A stretch of 64,000 bases of DNA from Jidongwangia harbinensis (GTDB lineage Bacteria; Actinomycetota; Actinomycetes; Mycobacteriales; Micromonosporaceae), in contig NZ_JAIWNC010000010.1 in the NCBI RefSeq assembly GCF_020216025.1, positions 231,594 to 295,593 on the forward strand, given 5' to 3'. The notes below the pieces were generated by a model that was not told the origin of the DNA, ran no database searches, and was given only the letters and a program-made list of their open reading frames with translations. Numbering within the stretch: position 1 is the first letter of the stretch; the number at the start of each line of letters is the position of its first letter. This document shows positions 1 to 8,434 of this stretch, piece after piece. A program made the position numbers and the translations under genes.

Positions 1-144
1 ACCGCCGAGGGCGACCGGGTGGTCCGGGGCGTCCGGGACGCGCTGGACGACCTGGAGGACCGCTGGCGGCGGGCGGTGGGTGCGGACCGCTACCGGGTGT
101 TCCGCGAGGTGCTGGCGGAACTGGTACGGGACGCGGACCGGTGA
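1..144 (+). CDS. C-terminal end of a probable MarR-family regulator (cut by window start)
   Basis: The window opens inside a reading frame that closes at a TGA at 142-144. The 47 visible residues are charged and helical (DALDDLEDRWRRAVG followed by a VLAELV segment). This resembles the last dimerisation helices of MarR-type winged-helix repressors, but the DNA-binding part lies outside the window, so the family call rests only on this tail. It converges on the peroxidase gene with a 22-bp gap. Confidence 0.5.
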   Translation, partial: TAEGDRVVRGVRDALDDLEDRWRRAVGADRYRVFREVLAELVRDADR

Positions 145-166
145 CACCGGCCCGCGTCCCCGTCTC

Positions 167-1840
167 TCACGCGCCGGGTGCGGTGTCCCCCAGCGGAGCC
201 AGCAGATCCGCGCGGCCCTCGAACGCGAACAGCAGCAGATCCACCATCCGGAACGTGTCGCGGTCCGGACCGAGCGTGGGACGCCAGCCCGGGTCGCGGA
301 CGATGGAGATCCGGCTGCCCTCCATGGCCCGGTGGAACACCTCGGCGACCAGCCGGCCGCCGACCCCGGTGAGCCGGCCGCCGTGCAGCTCGGCCTCGCG
401 GAGGATGTAGAACCACAGCGGGGTGCGGTTGGCGAACGCGGTCTTCTCCTCCTCGGTGAGGGCGTCCAGCACCGCACCGCCCGAGCCGGCGAGGATCTCC
501 TCCGGCTTGAGCGCGCCCAGACCCAGGAACTCCGCCATCTCCTGGCCGCTGGCCAGCTGCACCATGTTGGCGCGGACCAGGTTGCGGAACGCCAGGTTCA
601 GCTCGATCGGCGGCGGGTTGCCGGTGCCGCCGAACGCCCCGCGCGGCAGCGCGGCCAGCGGGTCGACGAGCAGCGTGTCGATGCGCTGGGCGAGGTTGAT
701 GCCGGCCGGTGCGGCCAGGTCGGGGCGGTTCGCCTCCACGGCGAAGTCGTACAGCCGCCGCCAGTCCACCGTCCAGTTGGTGGGGAGCCGCTCGAACAGG
801 CCGGACTCCTGGTCGTTGAGGTCCTCGGCGAACGGGTCGAAGTTGCCGCTGGTGCCGCTGAAGACGAACAACAGCGGCAGCGTGCCGCGGGTGCCGGAGA
901 AGATCCGGTTCCAGTCGTACGCCGCCCGCACCATGCTGTGCCCCAGCCGGTACGCCGCCACCGAGAACTCGATCGGCATGGTCGGGGTGTCGCCCGCCTT
1001 GACGTGCGGGTACGGCCCGCTGGTGCCGGCCGGGGTCTCGAAGAACCGGCGGCCGTTGGCGAACACGTCGTCCACGATGGACGGGTCCACGATGCGCGGC
1101 AGGAAGTCGGTCTTCAACATCCACTGGTAGTGCCGGACCACGCTGCCGCGGGCCCGCTCGAACAGCACCGCGCTGGGCACGCCGCGGTCGGCCAGCTCGT
1201 CCGCGACCCGGTTGTGGAAGCGCTGGAACGCCAGATGCGTCTGCGCCACGATCAGGTTCTCGTCGTTGCGGAGGTCCGGAATCAGCGCGGCCTGCCGTTC
1301 CGCCTTCTTCGAGCCCTGGGTGACGCGCGGCAGGTCGTACCCGTTGAGGTTGATGTTGGTGCCCGGTCCGTCGATGGCCGCGGTGAGGCCGACCTTCAGC
1401 TTCACCTTGTCCGGCGCGTAGAAGCGGTCGTCGTCGGCGTCCCGCGGACCGCGCCCGTACACCGAGTCCAGATCCAGTGCGGGCGAGCGGCCCTGCAGCA
1501 GCTCGTTGACGGTGACCCGGTCGCCCAGCGCCTTGGCCGTGTTGTCCAGGGTGAGATCGTGGTCCACGAACTGGCCGAGATAGGTGAATCCGGCCGGCAC
1601 CACCGGGTCCGCGGACACCGGCTGGGTCGTGCCCTCCTCGGCCGGTGCGACGGTCATCGCCCGGGCGACCTTCTCCAGCAACGCCGGGTCCAGCGGCTCG
1701 CCCTTGGGCCCGATCCGGGAGAACCGGAACTTGCGCAGTGCGGCTTCGGTCGACGGCCGCTCGCACACACCGCCGTTGGAGTCGGTGGTCAGGATTCCCT
1801 CACCGACCACGTAGTAGTTCTCGCGCATGTGACGCTTCAC
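167..1840 (-). CDS. Animal-type haem peroxidase family protein
   Basis: A 557-residue protein of the cyclooxygenase/animal haem peroxidase superfamily, whose bacterial members oxidise small substrates or fatty acids with peroxide. The distal-histidine motif is visible at about residues 88-96 (LGQFVDHDLT, His94), with a helix around QTHLAFQRFHNRV that carries typical catalytic-side residues. The later AYRLGHSMVR segment is the expected proximal haem-histidine region. No signal peptide or membrane segment is seen, so a cytoplasmic enzyme is likely. The start is a GTG at 1838-1840; an in-frame ATG four codons later is an alternative. The gene stands alone between a MarR-like gene end and a small hypothetical gene. 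The substrate cannot be read from the sequence. Confidence 0.87.
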   Translation of the reverse strand: MKRHMRENYYVVGEGILTTDSNGGVCERPSTEAALRKFRFSRIGPKGEPLDPALLEKVARAMTVAPAEEGTTQPVSADPVVPAGFTYLGQFVDHDLTLDNTAKALGDRVTVNELLQGRSPALDLDSVYGRGPRDADDDRFYAPDKVKLKVGLTAAIDGPGTNINLNGYDLPRVTQGSKKAERQAALIPDLRNDENLIVAQTHLAFQRFHNRVADELADRGVPSAVLFERARGSVVRHYQWMLKTDFLPRIVDPSIVDDVFANGRRFFETPAGTSGPYPHVKAGDTPTMPIEFSVAAYRLGHSMVRAAYDWNRIFSGTRGTLPLLFVFSGTSGNFDPFAEDLNDQESGLFERLPTNWTVDWRRLYDFAVEANRPDLAAPAGINLAQRIDTLLVDPLAALPRGAFGGTGNPPPIELNLAFRNLVRANMVQLASGQEMAEFLGLGALKPEEILAGSGGAVLDALTEEEKTAFANRTPLWFYILREAELHGGRLTGVGGRLVAEVFHRAMEGSRISIVRDPGWRPTLGPDRDTFRMVDLLLFAFEGRADLLAPLGDTAPGA

Positions 1841-1999
1841 GTGGCGTACCCTTCGCCTGCATGTCGCCGGCCGCCCGCCCAGGGCAGGACGACCGGCGGG
1901 ACGCGTCCCCCTCGGCCGCGTCCACAGGAGAGGAAGCGGCGGGGCGCGAGAAGATACGCCGGAACGCCGGGTGTCGCCTTACCGACGGTCGCGGCGGCG

Positions 2000-2272
2000 T
2001 CAGCTCGGCGCGGGAATCCGGCGGCGCATGGAGTAGGTCACCGAGGCCAGCCGGTGCGGCTCGTTGATCACGTGGATGGCGGCGCGGTCGTAGGCCTGCC
2101 AGCCGGCCGCCCCGGCCCGGTTCAGGTGGCGCAGGTCGTCGAACCGTTCGTCGGTGCCCCAGCGAAGCACTCCGCCGGGGTGATGGAACGTCGCGGTCCA
2201 GTCCATGAACTTGTCCGCCCCGAAGGTGCCCGCGGACCGGTATTCCAGCCGCGCATATTCCCAGTTCGCCAC
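2000..2272 (-). CDS. Small conserved-looking hypothetical protein (90 aa)
   Basis: I do not recognise this protein. A GTG at 2270-2272 gives a protein starting VANWEYARLEYRS and ending in a basic RRRIPAPS tail. The WEYARLEY start and the central GWQAYDRAA stretch are reminiscent of small actinobacterial proteins that open with a 'WEY' strand, but I cannot assign a domain. It is divergent from the methyltransferase at 2335 with a 62-bp gap, so the two may share a promoter region. The frame stays open upstream to 2356, but that part is basic, low complexity and overlaps the neighbour's start, so the shorter form is preferred. Confidence 0.5.
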   Translation of the reverse strand: MANWEYARLEYRSAGTFGADKFMDWTATFHHPGGVLRWGTDERFDDLRHLNRAGAAGWQAYDRAAIHVINEPHRLASVTYSMRRRIPAPS

Positions 2273-2334
2273 GAGATCGATTATGCCGTCACGGTGTGGT
2301 TTCCGCCGTCCGGACCCTGTGCTTGGCTGAGCGG

Positions 2335-3081
2335 ATGGATCCGGACCCGATCGCATACCTGGACACCGCGGCCGGTACGGCCGTGGGCCGCTCCTACAAA
2401 CAGCGCTTCGTCCGCGCCCTGGACGTGCGCCCCGGTCACCTGGTGCTCGACATCGGATGTGGTCCGGGCACCGACCTGGCCCGCCTGGCCGGCACCGGTG
2501 CCACCGTGCTCGGCCTCGACCCCGACCCGGGCATGCTGGCCGAGGCCCGCCGGCGGCTGGGCGGCCGCCCGGGCGTGCTGCTCTGCCGCGGTGACGCGCA
2601 CGCGCTGCCGCTGGCCGGGGCCACCGTGGACCGGATCAGGGCCGACCGGGTGCTGCAGCACCTGCCCGCCCCGGCCGGCGCGCTCGCCGAGGTGCGCCGG
2701 GTGATGCGCCCGGGCGGGTTGTTCGGCCTGGCCGAGCCGGACTGGGAAACGCTGGCGGTGGCCGACCCCGACGAGCGGACCAGCCGGCGGTTCGCCCGGT
2801 TCGTGGCCGGGCGGGTGCGCAACGCGACGATCGGCCGGCAGGCGACGCGGCTCTGCGAGCAGGCCGGGCTGCGGGTGGAGTCGGTGGACGCGGTGCCGGT
2901 GACCTTTCAGGACTTCGGCACCGCCGACCAGATCCTGGGGTTGCGCCGCAACGCCGACCGGGCGGTGCGGGCCGGCGACCTGACCGAGGCGGAGGCGCGG
3001 CCGTGGCTGCGCCGGCTGGCCGGCGGCCCGTTCCTGGCCGGCTTCACGTTCTATCTGGTCACCGCGCGGTCCAATGCATGA
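2335..3081 (+). CDS. SAM-dependent class I methyltransferase
   Basis: A 248-residue Rossmann-fold methyltransferase. Motif I (VLDIGCGPGTDLARLAG) lies at about residues 35-51, followed by the acidic loop LGLDPDPGMLAEA and the post-motif region ADRVLQHLPAPAGALAEVRRV. The last segment (FLAGFTFYLVTAR) is the typical C-terminal strand of UbiE/Methyltransf_11 proteins. The ATG at 2335 was chosen because the homology starts just after it, although the frame is open back to 2296. The acceptor substrate cannot be inferred, and the neighbours (hypothetical protein, MMPL transporter) give no pathway. Confidence 0.85.
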   Translation: MDPDPIAYLDTAAGTAVGRSYKQRFVRALDVRPGHLVLDIGCGPGTDLARLAGTGATVLGLDPDPGMLAEARRRLGGRPGVLLCRGDAHALPLAGATVDRIRADRVLQHLPAPAGALAEVRRVMRPGGLFGLAEPDWETLAVADPDERTSRRFARFVAGRVRNATIGRQATRLCEQAGLRVESVDAVPVTFQDFGTADQILGLRRNADRAVRAGDLTEAEARPWLRRLAGGPFLAGFTFYLVTARSNA

Positions 3082-3200
3082 CGCATTGCCCTTAGGGGTG
3101 ATGCAGAACACCCTGAAACCTACCCTGACCTCGTGGTTATTGGCTTGGGTACGCTCCCACGCGGTCGTAGGCTCCCGCTCGTCAAAGGGGGGACCGCGCG

Positions 3201-5309
3201 ATGGCGAAGCTGGTTTGCGGACGCTGGTCGAAATGGATTGTGCTGGCCCTGTGGCTGGGCGTGCTCGCGATAGCGGGCCCGATGGCCGGGAAGCTCACCG
3301 AGGTACAGAAGAACGACAATTCGGCCTGGCTGCCGGGCGGCGCCGAGGCCACCCAGGTACTCGAACTCCAGGCCCGGTTCCAGTCCGACGACATCGTGCC
3401 CGCGGTGATCGTCTACGAACGCCCGTCCGGCATCACCCCGGCGGACACCGCGAAGGCGACCGCCGACGTCGCCGCGTTCGGCCGCATCGACGGCGTCACC
3501 GGCCAGGTGGTCGGCCCGATCCCGGCGAAGGACGGCCAGGCGCTGCAGGTGGTCGCGCCGATCCGGGTCGACGCGGACGGCTGGGACCAGATCGTCGGCG
3601 TCGTCGACGCGATCAAGGAGACCACCGGCTCCGGCCCGGCCGGGCTCGGGGTGCACCTGACCGGTCCGGCCGGTAACGCCGCCGACTCAGCCAAGGCGTT
3701 CGAGGGCGTCGACAGCGCGCTGCTGCTCACCACGCTGGCGATCGTCACGATCATCCTGCTCATCACGTACCGGAGTCCGATCCTCTGGTTGTTGCCGATC
3801 ATCAGCGCGGGCGCCGCGCTGATCGGGTCGCAGGCGCTGATCTACCTGCTCGCCAAGAACGCCGGTCTGGTGGTGAACGCGCAGAGCGCGGGCATCCTGA
3901 CCGTGCTCGTGTTCGGCGCCGGCACCGACTACGCGCTGCTGCTGGTGGCCCGCTACCGCGAGGAGTTGCGGCGGCACGACGACCGGCACGAGGCGATGGC
4001 GCTCGCCCTGCACCGGTCCGGCCCGGCCATCATCGCCAGCGCCGCCACCGTCGCGATCGGCATGTCGATCCTGACGTTCGCCGAGGTCAACTCGACCAGC
4101 GGCCTGGGCCCGGTGTCCGCACTCGGCATCATCGTCGGCCTGCTCGCCATGATGACGCTGCTGCCCGCGCTGCTGGTGATCTGCGGCCGGTGGCTGTTCT
4201 GGCCGGTCCGGCCCGCGTTCGGCTCCGCGGAACCGACCGCCACCGGCCTGTGGGCGCGGCTCGGCGGGCAGATCTCCCGGCGTCCCCGCACGGTCTGGAT
4301 CGGCACCGCGCTGGCGCTCGGCGTCATGTCGCTCGGGCTGTTCCAGCTCAACGCGAACGGCCTGTCCACCGCGGACCAGTTCACCACGGAACAGCCGTCG
4401 GTGGCCGGCGAGAAGGTCCTCGCCCGGCACTTCCCGGCCGGCGGGGGACAGCCGGTCACGGTCATCGGCAACGCCGCGGCCGCCGACCAGATCCGCGGCG
4501 CGTTCTCCGGTACGCCGGGCATCAGCAGTGTCGCCGACCCGGTCGTCAAGGACGGCCTGGTGCTGTTCGAGGGCACGCTGCAGGTGGCGCCGGACACGCC
4601 CGAGGCGCAGCGGATCGTGGAACGGGTCCGGGACGCCGTGCACGCCGTACCCAACGGCGACGCCAAGGCCGGCGGCATGACCGCGATGACGCTGGACATC
4701 AACAACGCCAACAAACACGACAACCGGCTGATCATCCCGCTGGTGCTGCTGGTCGTCCTGGTCATCCTCGGCATCCTGCTGCGGTCCATCGTGGCGCCGC
4801 TGATCCTGATCGCCACCGTGGTGCTGTCGTTCGCGGCCGCACTGGGCGTCAGCGCGCTGGTCTTCCGGCACGTGCTCGGGTTCGCCGGCGAGGACACCTC
4901 GTTCCCGCTCTACGTGTTCGTCTTCCTGGTGGCGCTCGGCATCGACTACAACATCTTCCTGATGACCCGGGTACGCGAGGAGACCCAGCAGCACGGCACC
5001 CGCCGCGGCGCCCTGATCGGCCTCGCCGCCACCGGCGGGGTGATCACCTCCGCCGGCATCGTGCTGGCCGGCACGTTCGCGGCGCTGGCCAGCCTGCCGC
5101 TGGTGGCGTTCGCCGAGATCGGCTTCGCGGTGGCGTTCGGCGTGCTGCTGGACACCCTGGTGGTCCGCTCGGTGCTGGTCACCGCGCTGAACCTGGACCT
5201 CGGCGGCCGGATGTGGTGGCCCAGCAAGCTCCAGCACGTTCCGGACGCGCCGGAACCCGCGGCGGTGCCGGCCGACCCCGAACCTCAGGTGCCGTCCACG
5301 GTCAACTGA
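3201..5309 (+). CDS. MMPL/RND-family membrane transporter
   Basis: A 702-residue membrane protein with the two-fold RND layout. A first helix near residues 11-28 (WIVLALWLGVLAIAGPMAGK) is followed by an extracytoplasmic loop, a block of five or so helices (about 170-330), a second helix and loop (about 365-510), and a second block of helices (about 515-670). The conserved GTDYALLLVARYREE and LGIDYNIFLMTRVREE segments carry the intramembrane Asp-Tyr pairs of MMPL proteins, which use the proton gradient to export lipids or hydrophobic molecules. A G-rich run ends 7 bases before the ATG. The last 25 bp overlap the convergent gene at 5285. The substrate is unknown. Confidence 0.9.
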   Translation: MAKLVCGRWSKWIVLALWLGVLAIAGPMAGKLTEVQKNDNSAWLPGGAEATQVLELQARFQSDDIVPAVIVYERPSGITPADTAKATADVAAFGRIDGVTGQVVGPIPAKDGQALQVVAPIRVDADGWDQIVGVVDAIKETTGSGPAGLGVHLTGPAGNAADSAKAFEGVDSALLLTTLAIVTIILLITYRSPILWLLPIISAGAALIGSQALIYLLAKNAGLVVNAQSAGILTVLVFGAGTDYALLLVARYREELRRHDDRHEAMALALHRSGPAIIASAATVAIGMSILTFAEVNSTSGLGPVSALGIIVGLLAMMTLLPALLVICGRWLFWPVRPAFGSAEPTATGLWARLGGQISRRPRTVWIGTALALGVMSLGLFQLNANGLSTADQFTTEQPSVAGEKVLARHFPAGGGQPVTVIGNAAAADQIRGAFSGTPGISSVADPVVKDGLVLFEGTLQVAPDTPEAQRIVERVRDAVHAVPNGDAKAGGMTAMTLDINNANKHDNRLIIPLVLLVVLVILGILLRSIVAPLILIATVVLSFAAALGVSALVFRHVLGFAGEDTSFPLYVFVFLVALGIDYNIFLMTRVREETQQHGTRRGALIGLAATGGVITSAGIVLAGTFAALASLPLVAFAEIGFAVAFGVLLDTLVVRSVLVTALNLDLGGRMWWPSKLQHVPDAPEPAAVPADPEPQVPSTVN

Positions 5310-6577
5310 GCCATGCCGGCGACCGCATCCAGATCGATGCGGTCGCCGGCGTCGTCCCACCGCTCCGGCGTGAACAACGCGCCCGCGGCCACCCCGGCGT
5401 GGATCCGCCCGCCCAGCACCACCCGCCCGGCGCCGCTGCCCAGCCGTACCCGCACCGGCGCCGTCCCGGCCGTACGCACCGCCAGGTCCCGCACACCGCC
5501 CGCCATCCGTACGTTCAGCGTGCCCTCCGGCCGGGGCAGCGTCAGCACGATCCGCCCCGCGCCGCCCGCCAGCTCCACCCGCCGCAGCCGGCTGCCGGAC
5601 AGATCGATGCGATGCTGCTCGGCCCCGCCCGCCACACTCAGGTCCCAGCGCACCCGCTCGTTCAGCACAATGTCCACCACCCGGCCGCCGGCACCGTCCA
5701 GCGCCAACCGGACCCGGCCGCCCGCCTCGGTGGCGTACGGCCGCCCGCCGTCCACCGGGGTACTGACCCGGTACAGGTCGTCACCGATCGCGGCCGACCG
5801 CACGGTGACCGCGGCCGCGGCACTGACCAGATCCAGACCCGCAGCGGTACGCCCGTCCAGCGGCCCGCTGACCGTGTGCCCGGACGCGGGCGACGCCGAG
5901 CCCCAGCGCGCACCCTGAGCGTCCGGCGGTGGTGCGGTGGTGTCCTCGTCGCCACCCAGGGACGCCACGGCGAGCGTGCCGGCCAGCAGGACTCCGGCGC
6001 CGACCACCAGCGCGAGGCGGCGCAGCACGTGCGGCGGATGCAACCCGTTTCCGGTCGGTGCGGTCGAGGCCGGGACGGCGGTGACCGGTAACGGGAGTTC
6101 ACCGGTGTCCTCCCGGAGTGCGTCGCTGCTGCCCTCCCACGGCGCGTCGATGCTGCCCTCCCACGGCGTGTCGATGCTGCCCTCCCACGGCGTGTCGCTG
6201 TTGCCCTCCCACGGCGTGTCGCTGGTGTTCTCTCGCCGTGCGTTGCCGGTGTCCCGCGGGCCAGGCGGGGACTCGGAAGCGTTCCAGGGCGTGGGCTCGT
6301 CGTGGTGCAGCGGGCCGGTCGTCGGCAGTTCCCGGGTGTTCTCGTCGAGGCCGGCCCGGGGGCGTGCACCGGCCATCCACTCCAGGCCGACGGGCGGCAT
6401 CAGGTTCCCACCGGCCGGCGAAGCGCTGCCGGAGATCGCCGTCGTCGGCTCCATCCCGGCGTCCTGGCCGGATTCGGCGTCATAGGTGCCGGGTGTGGGG
6501 TCGTGCTGCAAGTGGTGCCTCCGCTCCCATGGCTGTGCCCAGGGGTACGGATCCCGGCGCCCGCCGGTTCGCTCCAC
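5285..6577 (-). CDS. Single-pass membrane protein with N-terminal PWEG repeats and extracellular beta-rich domain
   Basis: This 430-residue protein has three parts. The N-terminal half is low complexity and acidic, with four copies of an eight-residue repeat containing D-[TA]-P-W-E-G. A single membrane helix follows (RRLALVVGAGVLLAGTLAVAS, about residues 187-207). The C-terminal part (about 225-430) is repetitive and beta-strand-like, with recurring GGAGR and LDLVSA-type segments. This suggests a right-handed or toast-rack-like adhesin or envelope-sensor domain such as DUF4097-type folds, but I cannot assign it firmly. The start is uncertain: GTG at 6577, or ATG at 6454 just before EPTTAISG. 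It converges on, and overlaps by 25 bp, the MMPL gene. Confidence 0.7.
   Translation of the reverse strand: MERTGGRRDPYPWAQPWERRHHLQHDPTPGTYDAESGQDAGMEPTTAISGSASPAGGNLMPPVGLEWMAGARPRAGLDENTRELPTTGPLHHDEPTPWNASESPPGPRDTGNARRENTSDTPWEGNSDTPWEGSIDTPWEGSIDAPWEGSSDALREDTGELPLPVTAVPASTAPTGNGLHPPHVLRRLALVVGAGVLLAGTLAVASLGGDEDTTAPPPDAQGARWGSASPASGHTVSGPLDGRTAAGLDLVSAAAAVTVRSAAIGDDLYRVSTPVDGGRPYATEAGGRVRLALDGAGGRVVDIVLNERVRWDLSVAGGAEQHRIDLSGSRLRRVELAGGAGRIVLTLPRPEGTLNVRMAGGVRDLAVRTAGTAPVRVRLGSGAGRVVLGGRIHAGVAAGALFTPERWDDAGDRIDLDAVAGMAQLTVDGT
6125..6230. repeat. 24-bp coding minisatellite (PWEG repeats)
   Basis: The segment GCCCTCCCACGGCG recurs at 6131, 6155, 6179 and 6203, an exact 24-bp period with a degenerate fifth copy downstream. 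The period is a multiple of three and the array lies in the cytoplasmic linker of the membrane protein at 5285-6577, so copy-number change would lengthen or shorten the linker without a frameshift. Confidence 0.9.
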
Positions 6578-6660
6578 CCGACCCCAACCCCAGCCGAGGC
6601 CGTCCTCTACGCCGGTCCGTCACCTCCCGCGGTCGAGGCCGGGCGCTCCTGCGAAGTACC

Positions 6661-6930
6661 GAGCGTGCCGTAACTCTCCACGCGGGGCCGGGGTGGCGCG
6701 GTGTGTGGTTCCCCGGTGCGCAGCGCGCCGCAACTCAGCACGCGGGGGCTGGGTGCTGGGGGCGTGTGGAGTTGCGGTGCGTAGCGCGCCGCAGTTCAGC
6801 ACGCGGGGGCTGGGTGCTGGGGGCGTGTGGAGTTGCGGTGCGTAGCGCGCCGCAGTTCAGCACGCGGGGGCTGGGTGCTGGGGGCGTGTGGAGTTGCGGT
6901 GCGTAGCGAGCCGCTGCTCCACACGCCCCG
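6661..6930 (+). repeat. 61-bp tandem repeat array A
   Basis: The motif GTGTGG starts at 6703, 6764, 6825 and 6886, an exact 61-bp period. The three middle copies are nearly identical (GAGTTGCGGTGCGTAGCG, then CACGCGGGGGCTGGGTGCTG), and the first copy is diverged. Because 61 is not divisible by three, any reading frame changes every unit, so it is not protein coding. The array lies upstream of the membrane protein at 6577 and downstream of the esterase at 7201. A related array with the same period and orientation is at 41461-41740. Confidence 0.92.
6881..6929. terminator. Strong hairpin closing repeat array A
   Basis: A perfect 13-bp inverted repeat: GGGGCGTGTGGAG at 6881-6893 pairs with CTCCACACGCCCC at 6917-6929, and an inner CGG/CCG pairing further shortens the loop. 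The left arm is the last unit of array A and the right arm exists only here. It could end transcription coming from the esterase gene on the minus strand or from array A on the plus strand. There is no following T-run, as is usual for GC-rich actinomycete hairpins. Confidence 0.55.
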
Positions 6931-7200
6931 GCCGGCAAGGAGGCGGGTGATCCGCTGCGAACCGGGCACATCGGGCGACGCGACCGGCCGGAGCGTCGAA
7001 GTCGTGCAGCCGTGGTCGATATCCGACCGCAGGTCCACAAGATCTGCCGGAACGTGGCCGAGGTGGGAGACGGCGCGGCGGATTCGGTAGACAATCCCGT
7101 CCCCACGCCGCTCCTCGGAGCAACGCCACCACCACCCTGTGTGCACGTTTCACGGATGTGCGGAACGCGACCGGGTCACCGTCCCGGAATCCGGGCCGGG
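6930..7200. other. Non-coding stretch with a ~55-bp motif shared with repeat array B
   Basis: No convincing gene is seen. Between 6981 and 7040 the minus strand reads GGCTGCACGACTTC (6998-7011) followed by TCCGGCCGG (6984-6992). The same two blocks, with similar spacing and similar upstream bases, occur on the plus strand at 41816-41829 and 41830-41838, next to array B. The rest of the stretch is unremarkable. Confidence 0.6.
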
Positions 7201-8286
7201 TCACCCGATCGCGGACACCAGTGCCGGATACCAGCGATCCGCCATCTTCTGGTCGCCGCTCGCGTCGGGGTGCACGCCGTCGCCGGTGTCCACCGCCGTG
7301 TCGAAGCCGGTGAACTGGTCCACCACGGTGATCGGGGACGCCGCCGTGGTCTTCGCCGCCGCCCAGCCGGGGATCGCCTGGTTCAGGTCGACCACGCGCT
7401 GAGTGCAGGCCGCGCAGTTCGCCGGTGTCATCGGGATGATCTGCGCGACCAGGATCTTCATGGTCGGCTTGCTGGCGCGCATCTGGTCGACGAGCTTGCC
7501 GAACGCGGCCAGGATCGTGGCGGGGGAGCGGTTGTTCCAGACGTCGTTGGTGCCGAAGTGCATCATCACCACGTCCGGCCGGGTCGCGGACAGCCACGGT
7601 GGCAGCTGGTTCTGGTCGGCGACGTTGGTGGCGAGGATGCCGCCGTGGCCTTCGTTCTCGCCGTCGTAGGGGAAGCCGCAGCCCTGCGCCGGCAGCGTGC
7701 CGACGAAGTCGACGTTGGTGTGCCCGGAGCGCTGCAACTGCTGCCACAGCAGGGCGCGCCAGCAGCCGGGGGAGCCGGTGATCGAGTCGCCGAGCGCCAT
7801 CACCCGCACCGGACCACCCGAGGGCGGCGTGGACGGCGGGGTGGACGGGGGCGTGGACGGCGGGGTGGACGGCTCGCCGACGTTGCCGGTGCAGGTGGTG
7901 CCGTTCAGCGCGAACGACGCGGGTGCCGGGTTGGCGCCGGTGTGGCTGCCGTTGAAGCCGAAGGAGACCGCGCTGCCGGTGCCGACCGTGCCGTTGTAGG
8001 GCGCGTTGCGCACCGTGACCTGGCTGCCGGACTGGGTGACCGTGCCGTTCCACAGCTGGGTGACGGTCTGGCCGGCGCCGAAGGTGAACGTCAGTGACCA
8101 GGACGGGAGCGGGTCGCCGAGGTTGGTGACGGACACGGCGGCGCCGAAGCCGCCCTGCCACTCGTTGGTGACGCGGTAGTCGACGCGGCAGCCGGCGGCG
8201 GCCGAGGCGGGGCCGGCGGCGACGGCGACCGCGGCGCCGACGGCCAGCGCGGCCACGGCGGCGGAGAGGAGCGCGGGGGGTCGCAT
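7201..8286 (-). CDS. Secreted CBM2-SGNH/GDSL esterase
   Basis: A 361-residue secreted hydrolase. A signal peptide (about 1-30, ending ASAA) precedes a family-2 carbohydrate-binding module (about 31-135, with the WQGGF and WNGT aromatic motifs that bind cellulose). Four TPPS linker repeats follow, then an SGNH hydrolase domain (about 160-361). Block I is ALGDSITG with nucleophile Ser168, block III is GTNDVWN, and block V is DGVHPD with Asp336 and His339. Such enzymes usually remove acetyl or other ester groups from plant polysaccharides. It is divergent from a rhamnogalacturonan lyase that carries the same CBM2, and two LacI-type operators lie between them, so a joint role in pectin or cell-wall breakdown is likely. 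Confidence 0.92.
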   Translation of the reverse strand: MRPPALLSAAVAALAVGAAVAVAAGPASAAAGCRVDYRVTNEWQGGFGAAVSVTNLGDPLPSWSLTFTFGAGQTVTQLWNGTVTQSGSQVTVRNAPYNGTVGTGSAVSFGFNGSHTGANPAPASFALNGTTCTGNVGEPSTPPSTPPSTPPSTPPSGGPVRVMALGDSITGSPGCWRALLWQQLQRSGHTNVDFVGTLPAQGCGFPYDGENEGHGGILATNVADQNQLPPWLSATRPDVVMMHFGTNDVWNNRSPATILAAFGKLVDQMRASKPTMKILVAQIIPMTPANCAACTQRVVDLNQAIPGWAAAKTTAASPITVVDQFTGFDTAVDTGDGVHPDASGDQKMADRWYPALVSAIG

Positions 8287-8342
8287 GGGGTCTCCTTCGG
8301 TGGGCGGAGGTGACAGCGGCGCTTAACCGTGAAAGAGTCGCA

Positions 8343-8356
8343 TGGGAGCGCTCCCA
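8343..8356. promoter_or_regulatory. CebR/CelR-type operator (perfect 14-bp palindrome)
   Basis: TGGGAGCGCTCCCA at 8343-8356 is identical to the 14-bp palindrome established for the LacI-family cellulose regulators CebR (Streptomyces) and CelR (Thermobifida). It lies 57 bp upstream of the esterase start and 120 bp upstream of the lyase start. It therefore probably represses both until cello-oligosaccharides are present. The regulator itself is not in this window. Confidence 0.85.
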
Positions 8357-8434
8357 ACCGCAATCCACGATTATCTATTAGTTTGGACTCCAGCCTAAGT
8401 CGACCCTTGACGGCATGGGGGCGGGCGGTCAGTC

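Noticed and set aside
80..2704. Long plus-strand frame covering the peroxidase gene
   Set aside because: It has low-complexity Val/Gln/Arg composition and runs antisense to a peroxidase with intact motifs and then into the methyltransferase out of frame.
3065..3100. Short CAATGC/GCATTG hairpin at the methyltransferase stop
   Set aside because: The stem is only six bases and includes the stop codon; it is too weak to call a terminator.
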